From contig CAITHQ010000158.1 of NCBI GenBank assembly GCA_903892305.1, positions 1 to 40,525 of the forward strand: 40,525 nt of DNA, given 5' to 3'. Positions 35,761 to 40,525 of the stretch are shown here, one piece after another. This DNA comes from an uncultured Alphaproteobacteria bacterium (GTDB lineage: Bacteria; Pseudomonadota; Alphaproteobacteria; Caulobacterales; Caulobacteraceae). The notes under the pieces were generated by a model that worked only from the letters and a program-made list of their open reading frames with translations, did not search any database and had not been told where the DNA came from. A program made the position numbers and the translations under genes. Each line of letters opens with the position of its first letter. Positions within the stretch are counted from its first letter, which is position 1.

Positions 35761-37551
35761 ATGAACGCTCCGACCACCTTCGAGAACCTGCCCCAGTGGC
35801 GCCTAGATGACCTCTACACAGATCGGAACGATCCCAAGATCGAAGCTGACCTCGCCGACGCCAAGGCGGCCAATGATGAGCTGGTCAAGCTCAAGGGCCG
35901 GTTTCTGGCCATGCGCAGTGATCCTCTGCATTTGGGCGAACTGCTCGACCACGGGATCAGCCTCTATGAGCGCGCCACCAATGCCATGTGGAGCGTCGGT
36001 GCCTATGCCTCTCTGGCAGCGTCCACGGCGCGGGACGATGCGGCCTGGGCCAAGTTTGAAGGCGACCTGCGGACCCGTTCCTCTCAGATCGCCGCAGAGA
36101 GTCTCTTCTTCACCCTCGAGCTCAACCAGCTGGACGACAACGAGCTAGAGCAAGCCTTCAAGACCCATGCACCCGCCGCCCGCTGGCGGCCCTGGATGCG
36201 CAGGGTGCGCCTGTCCCGGCCCCACGAACTGTCCCCAGATCTTGAGCGCCTGCTGGTCGACCGCGGTCCTGGTGTCGCCAACTGGACCCGGCTGTTTGAT
36301 GAGACCCTGGCCAAGCTGACCGCTAAAGTCGGTCGCGAAGATCTGACCCTGCCTGAGGCCCTAAACCGCCTGTCAGACCCCAGCGCCGAGCGACGCAAGC
36401 AGGCCGCCCAAGGCTTGGCCAAGGCCTTGGAAGCCCGGACCTCGGTCCTGGCCCTGTCCCTCAACACCCTGGCCTTCGAAAAGCAGGTGGAGGATCGCTG
36501 GCGGCGCTATGCCAATCCTGCCGCCTCCCGGCACCTGGCCAATGAGGTGGATGCCGATGCCGTTGAGGCCCTGGAGGCCGCGGTCGTCGAGGCCTATCCT
36601 AGCGTCAGCCACCGCTATTATCGGCTGAAGGCCAAGATCATGGGCCGCAAGACTTTGGACTATTGGGACCGTAATGCGCCGCTGGAAACTGGCCAGCCCC
36701 GGACCTATAGCTGGGCCCAGGCCCAGAGCATGGTGCTGGACAGCTTTTCAGACCTAGCCCCGAAATTCGCCGACACCGCCAAGACCTTCTTCGCCAATCC
36801 CTGGATTGATGCCCTGCCAAGGTCTGGCAAGCAGTCCGGAGCCTATTCCCATCCGGTTACCTCTCAGCGCCACCCTTATGTCTTCATGAACTATATGGGT
36901 GAGCGGCGCGATGTCCTGACCCTGGCCCACGAACTGGGCCATGCGGTGCACCAGACCCTATGCGCGCCCCTAGGCACCCTGCTGGCCGACACCCCCCTGA
37001 CCCTGGCCGAAACCGCCTCGATCTTTGGTGAAGGCCTGGTGTTTGAACGTCTGCTGGCCGGTGCCACCAAGGCTGAACGTCTGGGCCTGCTGGCCGGTCA
37101 GATCGAGGATGGCCTCAATACCGTGGTCCGGCAGATCGCCTTTCACCGCTTCGAGAGCCGCTTCCACGCCGCCCGGATGGAGGGCGAACTGGCACCGGCC
37201 GACATCAGCGCCCTGTGGATGGAGATCATGGCAGAAAGCCTTGGCCCGGCGGTTAAGCTGAACCCTGGCTATGAGCACTATTGGGCCTATGTCACCCACT
37301 TCGCCCACGCCCCTTTCTATGTTTATGCCTATGCCTTCGGTGACCTATTGGTGCGCGGCCTGATGGAAGCCCGGCGGGACAACCCAGAGGCCTTCGCCCC
37401 CCTGTATGAAGACCTATTGGCCGCCGGCGGCACCAAGACCTATGTAGAGGCCCTAAAGCCCTTCGGCCTCAACCCACGGGAAAAGGCCTTCTGGGCAGCG
37501 GGGATGAAGCAGCTGGAGCGGCGGGTTGATGCCTTTGAGGCGCTTCTCTGA
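35761..37551 (+). CDS. pepF: M3-family oligoendopeptidase (PepF-like)
   Basis: Protein of 596 aa, the usual length of the PepF branch of M3 peptidases. The zinc site HELGHAVHQ lies near residue 393, and ETASIFGEGLVFE about 25 residues later supplies the third ligand Glu. Near the C-terminus GYEHYWAYVTHFAHAPFYVY holds the His and Tyr residues that bind substrate. No signal peptide, so it is cytoplasmic. It cleaves short peptides, for example in protein turnover or signal-peptide clearance. The start ATG has a moderate AGGT upstream. No regulatory feature is evident. Confidence 0.94.
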   Translation: MNAPTTFENLPQWRLDDLYTDRNDPKIEADLADAKAANDELVKLKGRFLAMRSDPLHLGELLDHGISLYERATNAMWSVGAYASLAASTARDDAAWAKFEGDLRTRSSQIAAESLFFTLELNQLDDNELEQAFKTHAPAARWRPWMRRVRLSRPHELSPDLERLLVDRGPGVANWTRLFDETLAKLTAKVGREDLTLPEALNRLSDPSAERRKQAAQGLAKALEARTSVLALSLNTLAFEKQVEDRWRRYANPAASRHLANEVDADAVEALEAAVVEAYPSVSHRYYRLKAKIMGRKTLDYWDRNAPLETGQPRTYSWAQAQSMVLDSFSDLAPKFADTAKTFFANPWIDALPRSGKQSGAYSHPVTSQRHPYVFMNYMGERRDVLTLAHELGHAVHQTLCAPLGTLLADTPLTLAETASIFGEGLVFERLLAGATKAERLGLLAGQIEDGLNTVVRQIAFHRFESRFHAARMEGELAPADISALWMEIMAESLGPAVKLNPGYEHYWAYVTHFAHAPFYVYAYAFGDLLVRGLMEARRDNPEAFAPLYEDLLAAGGTKTYVEALKPFGLNPREKAFWAAGMKQLERRVDAFEALL

Positions 37552-37616
37552 CGCCGAATTAGCGCCACACTCGCGCCCTAGGGGTTAGGGTCTTCTAAAA
37601 CACCTTGGAGCGCATC

Positions 37617-38261
37617 ATGGATCGTCGTCGCCTCTTGCTGGGTCTGGCCCTGGCGGCTGTGCCCCAGCTGGCCATGGCGGGAACCAAGCCGCCTGTACCC
37701 TTAAGCAAGGTGTTCGTCTTTCTGGATAAGTATCTGGCCCTGCCCGCGGCAGAGCGGAACCGGTTCGGACCGGTTTATGCCTTAATGGTGGACGACAAAC
37801 CGGCGCCAGGTCTTAAGGCCGTGATCCTGGAGGCCGATGGACGCCGAACGCCCCTGGTTCTTGGTCCAGATGGGCGGCCAAAGGTCTTGCCGACCCTGGC
37901 CCAACTGCAGACAGCGAAACTTGAAGTTGATGTTCCTGCGACGGCCAAGATGGGCATTAATCTTTCAATTGTGCCCCTGCTTCCCCTGACCCAAGACCTT
38001 TCGGCCAAGGATTTGGACCTGGCCATCGCCCAGGCCAACCGCGGGGTTTCAAGTATTGCCGGGCCGATGAGTTTTGCTGTGCCCAAGCTGCAAGGGGTTG
38101 GCTTCGTGGGCGCCGGGTCGGGAACCCTTCGCTTTGCCGATGGCAAGGAAACCCCCCTGCGCTTATCGAATGGCGTCCCCATTTACGACCCAAAGCTTGC
38201 CAAGGGTGCGGTCGCCGTGGTTCTGGCCCGCGCGCCCAGCAAGCTCGAATTCAAGAACTGA
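37617..38261 (+). CDS. Secreted protein of unknown function with Tat-like signal
   Basis: Protein of 214 aa from the ATG at 37617, with GGAG 7 bases upstream. The first 21 residues (MDRRRLLLGLALAAVPQLAMA) look like a twin-arginine signal (DRRRLLLG), which suggests export in a folded state. The mature part is compact, mixed alpha/beta, with repeated short hydrophobic strands (VYALMVDDKP, VPIYDP) and no cysteine or recognised catalytic motif. No family was recognised. It follows the oligoendopeptidase after 65 bases and precedes an intergenic double-hairpin repeat, so it may be the last gene of its transcript. Confidence 0.66.
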   Translation: MDRRRLLLGLALAAVPQLAMAGTKPPVPLSKVFVFLDKYLALPAAERNRFGPVYALMVDDKPAPGLKAVILEADGRRTPLVLGPDGRPKVLPTLAQLQTAKLEVDVPATAKMGINLSIVPLLPLTQDLSAKDLDLAIAQANRGVSSIAGPMSFAVPKLQGVGFVGAGSGTLRFADGKETPLRLSNGVPIYDPKLAKGAVAVVLARAPSKLEFKN

Positions 38262-38285
38262 ATTCCCGCCGCATCCCTTACCCAC

Positions 38286-38400
38286 CCGGTCACCCCGTCG
38301 AAGGACGGGGTCCAGGTCATAAAGCGCAGACTTCTTTCGGGATCCTAAGACACGAGCACCGGAGATGTATCTGGACACCGGCCTTCGCCGGTGTGACCGG
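38286..38400. repeat. Bipartite palindromic intergenic repeat (REP/BIME-like)
   Basis: Two perfect 8-bp hairpins with 4-base loops lie about 63 bases apart: ACCCCGTC-GAAG-GACGGGGT at 38292-38311 and ACACCGGC-CTTC-GCCGGTGT at 38375-38394. The outer arms are also inverted copies: CCGGTCAC (38286-38293) pairs with GTGACCGG (38393-38400), and GTCCAG (38310-38315) with CTGGAC (38371-38376), so the whole 115 bases is one large imperfect dyad. It fills the gap between two convergent genes. Elements of this look are scattered through many alphaproteobacterial genomes; no second copy is present in this window. Confidence 0.7.
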
Positions 38401-38407
38401 TGGTAGG

Positions 38408-39184
38408 TTAGATCCCCGCATACCATTCATAGCCACGGTCTTCCCAATAGCCACCGCGGCCCCGGCCCATATCCTTGAAGTCGGACACGACCTCGATCCG
38501 GGAAATGTACTTGGCATGCTTATAGCCGAGCTGCCGCTCGACTCGCAGGCGCAGGGGCGCACCGTGGGCGACGGGCAGCGTGGCCCCATTCATCTGATAG
38601 GCCAGTATGGTCTGGGGATGATAGCCATCGACCAGGTCGATGCTCTCGTAATACTGGCCAGAGCCGTCGAGGGTTTCTTCCAGGCTGTCAAAGCAATGGA
38701 AGACCAAATAGCGGGCCTCACCCTTTAGGCCGACCTTATCGAGCAGGGGGCCAAGCCGGGCACCTGTCCACTTGCCAATGGAGGACCAGCCCTCAACGCA
38801 GTCGTGACGGGTGATCTGAGTGCGGGCTGGCAGAGCGCGGATTTCAGCCAGGGTCAGCTCCATCGGATGATCAACCAAGCCATCGATCTTGAGCTTATAA
38901 TTGGCAAAGCCCTCTTTGAGATGGGCGCGATAGTCCTCGTCCCCTGGGCTGATGGAGCCATTTGCTTTGAAGTCTTTGGAGATGTCCGCCGGGGTGAATT
39001 CCTTGGCGAGGGCCTTGCGGTCGATCAGGGCGCGATGAAGCTTTCGGTTCAAGCCCTCTGCCCTGAGCAGGGTTTCCTGGACCTTGGGGTTGTCGTTGAC
39101 CCTGTCGCAGGCAGCAAGCCAGAGGCCAGTCAAGCTGGCCCCGACGCCCTTGATCCAGCCGCGGCGGTGCAGGAGGTCAGTCAT
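38408..39184 (-). CDS. Molybdopterin-dependent oxidoreductase (MsrP/YedY-like), exported
   Basis: Protein of 258 aa of the sulfite-oxidase fold. HDCVEGWSSIGKWTG near residues 128-141 holds the Cys (129) that ligates molybdenum, and GYHPQTILAYQMNG and HGAPLRLRVERQLGYK are the matching fold motifs. The N-terminus has RRGWIKG (Tat-like twin arginine at 7-8) and then GLWLAAC with a lipobox Cys at 26, suggesting a Tat-exported lipoprotein. It starts inside the stop of the cytochrome gene (ATGA at 39181-39184), so the two surely work together: the cytochrome would pass quinol electrons to the molybdenum centre. MsrP repairs methionine sulfoxide in the periplasm, but the substrate of this branch is not established. 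Confidence 0.88.
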   Translation of the reverse strand: MTDLLHRRGWIKGVGASLTGLWLAACDRVNDNPKVQETLLRAEGLNRKLHRALIDRKALAKEFTPADISKDFKANGSISPGDEDYRAHLKEGFANYKLKIDGLVDHPMELTLAEIRALPARTQITRHDCVEGWSSIGKWTGARLGPLLDKVGLKGEARYLVFHCFDSLEETLDGSGQYYESIDLVDGYHPQTILAYQMNGATLPVAHGAPLRLRVERQLGYKHAKYISRIEVVSDFKDMGRGRGGYWEDRGYEWYAGI

Positions 39185-40014
39185 TGGGCGTCTCCTTCGA
39201 CGTACAGGACGTAACGGCCGGTGATCATGGACCGCATGCTGTTGAAGAGCCCGACCACCATCACCAGGGCGACGTGGACCAGGACAAACAGGACGATCAG
39301 ATTGGCGCAGATGAAATGCAGGCTGCGGGCCGACTGGCGACCGCCAAACAGCGCCACAAGCCAGGGCTGGCTGGCATTCACCGCCGGCGACATGGTTAGG
39401 CCCGTGAGGATCATCAGAGGCAGAAGGCCGAAGATCACGGCCAGATAGGTGAACTTCTGAATGACATTATAGCGGCGGGCTTCCTCCCCCTTGGGGAAGC
39501 GCAGTCGGGCATGGTCGATGATCTCATGCCAAATGTGCTTGCGGGTGAGCTGATCCTTGGTGGGCAGCAGATCGCGTTTGATGTGCCCATTGAACAGGTT
39601 GGCAACCACATAGAAGACGCCATTCAAGACAAACAGCCAGGCAAAGAAAAAGTGCCAATGGCGACCGTCCACCAGGGCGCGATAGCTGGGAATAGTCGCC
39701 CATGCTGGAAAACCCCGCGGTTCCTGCGATCCGACCTTGCCGGAATAGCCAAACAGGCCGGTGGTCTCTAAGGACAGGTCGCCGATCTTGGTGACTCCAA
39801 TTGTGGTATCCCCCTGATTGACCGCGCCCATGTGCAGCCAAGGCTCCGCAAAGGTCGCCTTCTGGCCCCAGTAGAGCGCCGGATGGGCGTTAAATATCTG
39901 CAGGCCGCTCATCAAGAGTAGGCAGATCGCCAGGACATTGAGCCAATGGCTGATCCGCACCACCAGGGTGTGGCGATAGGTTAGGACTTTCGTGACCGGC
40001 CTTGGATCTGGCAT
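39181..40014 (-). CDS. Cytochrome b561-type membrane subunit
   Basis: Protein of 277 aa with four main membrane helices and haem-ligand histidines in RISHWLNVL (helix 1), DGRHWHFFFAW (helix 2), SARSLHFICAN and LVHVALVM (later helices), the pattern of the Ni/Fe-hydrogenase b-type and b561 cytochromes. A long external loop sits between helices 1 and 2. It would take electrons from the quinone pool. AGGGGG lies just upstream of the ATG. Because it overlaps the molybdopterin oxidoreductase gene, it is the likely electron donor to it, taking the role that MsrQ (YedZ) plays for MsrP although it is a different family. Divergent from the thioesterase gene. Confidence 0.87.
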   Translation of the reverse strand: MPDPRPVTKVLTYRHTLVVRISHWLNVLAICLLLMSGLQIFNAHPALYWGQKATFAEPWLHMGAVNQGDTTIGVTKIGDLSLETTGLFGYSGKVGSQEPRGFPAWATIPSYRALVDGRHWHFFFAWLFVLNGVFYVVANLFNGHIKRDLLPTKDQLTRKHIWHEIIDHARLRFPKGEEARRYNVIQKFTYLAVIFGLLPLMILTGLTMSPAVNASQPWLVALFGGRQSARSLHFICANLIVLFVLVHVALVMVVGLFNSMRSMITGRYVLYVEGDAQ

Positions 40015-40055
40015 TGCGTCCCCCTAATCGTAAATGGCGCACAATCGCCAGCCTC

Positions 40056-40071
40056 TACCAGCAAGTTGGTA
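40056..40071. promoter_or_regulatory. Possible repressor operator in the cytochrome/thioesterase gap
   Basis: A short inverted repeat TACCA-N6-TGGTA lies about 42 bases before the cytochrome start and 87 bases before the thioesterase start. The arms and spacing resemble TetR-type operators, and on the minus strand a TTGTCC box lies beside it. Arms of five bases can occur by chance, so this is weak. Confidence 0.22.
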
Positions 40072-40157
40072 AGGACAACCACTTTAACGCTTATCAGCTT
40101 CGCGCGAGCGCGCTTGTTGGTTACACCCCGTGCAGCAGGACTTTGGAGGCGTGGCAG

Positions 40158-40525
40158 ATGGGCGAGGCGGTAGAGGTTTGGAGCGGAGGTGCCAATACCT
40201 GGGAAAGCGACGAGATGGGCCATCTGAACGTCCGCTTTTGGGTGGCGAAGTCTCTCGAGGCCCTAGGCGGCCTTGCGCGGGTCTTAGGCATGCCAGAGGC
40301 TTTCACCGCTGAGGCTGGGGCGACCCTTGTGGTCCGCGAACAACACATGCGGTTCCTGCGCGAGGCCCGGGCCGGCATGTCTCTGACCGCCCAGGGGTCG
40401 GTCGTTGAGATGGGCGAAGATGACGCCCGCCTGCTGATCGTTTTGCACCATTTGTCGGGAGAACCGGCGGCAACCTTCCAGACCGTGGTGTCCCATGTGA
40501 CGGCTGGCGACCTGAAACCCTTTCC
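40158..40525 (+). CDS. Acyl-CoA thioesterase (hot-dog fold), 3' end cut by window edge
   Basis: About 122 residues are visible. The ATG at 40158 has GGAGG 8 bases upstream. WESDEMGHLNVRFW near residues 15-28 is the catalytic segment of 4-hydroxybenzoyl-CoA thioesterase-type enzymes (D-x-x-G-H-x-N), with the Asp as general base, and REQHMRFLREARAG and VLHHLSGEPAATFQT match the following strands of the hot-dog fold. It hydrolyses an acyl-CoA; which acyl group is unknown. It is divergent from the cytochrome gene. The gene runs past the right edge, so its C-terminus and operon partners cannot be seen. Confidence 0.82.
   Translation, partial: MGEAVEVWSGGANTWESDEMGHLNVRFWVAKSLEALGGLARVLGMPEAFTAEAGATLVVREQHMRFLREARAGMSLTAQGSVVEMGEDDARLLIVLHHLSGEPAATFQTVVSHVTAGDLKPF

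Noticed and set aside
1-40525. tRNA, rRNA, CRISPR arrays, insertion sequences, prophage or replication origin
   Set aside because: None was recognised on reading; genes are closely packed housekeeping and envelope genes with no transposase, integrase or direct-repeat array.

Overview
The window looks like a chromosomal segment from an alphaproteobacterium, most likely a member of the Caulobacterales (Caulobacter/Phenylobacterium-like). The grounds are a DUF1674 (SdhAF4-type) gene divergent from rsmB, the rsmB-rpe-heparinase-purH gene order, a dnaK-dnaJ pair with alkB nearby, a chemoreceptor with a long HAMP-linker arrangement, frequent GTG/TTG starts and weak or absent Shine-Dalgarno sites at several genes. 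The assignment rests on remembered gene order and protein style; no search was run. No tRNA, rRNA, CRISPR array, insertion sequence or phage gene was seen, and no gene-free stretch reaches 300 bases.

Region 1 (1-10988) is a surface-polysaccharide locus. It holds a glycosyltransferase cut by the left edge, a glycosyltransferase carrying four 'EGR' repeats, and a sulfotransferase-like protein with a coiled-coil tail. Next comes a tightly coupled minus-strand operon (GT2 polyprenyl-phosphate sugar transferase, SMR/EamA half-size flippase, multi-spanning GT-C-like protein, lipoprotein). Divergent from it are the Wzm/Wzt ABC exporter and a tandem-GT2 glycosyltransferase. The operon resembles a Gtr-type module that decorates glycans on the periplasmic side, and Wzm/Wzt would export an O-antigen-like chain. 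This is the most interesting part of the window.

Region 2 (11042-21520) is mostly minus-strand housekeeping: a secreted M20 peptidase (plus), a HAD hydrolase coupled to mutS, a large secreted alpha/beta hydrolase, dnaJ, dnaK with a clear intrinsic terminator between them, and a small HExxH protein. Region 3 (21540-27380) holds alkB, a chemoreceptor, a double-length M16 protease and a small membrane protein.

Region 4 (27352-34946) has the run rsmB-rpe-heparinase-purH, with DUF1674 diverging from rsmB, then a glycine/histidine/cysteine-rich secreted protein, and pyrF. Region 5 (35022-40525) has a MarC-family membrane protein, an M3 oligoendopeptidase, a Tat-like secreted protein of unknown role, a double-hairpin intergenic repeat, and a molybdopterin oxidoreductase translationally coupled to a b561-type cytochrome. 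It ends with a divergent thioesterase cut by the right edge; a possible operator lies in the last intergenic region.
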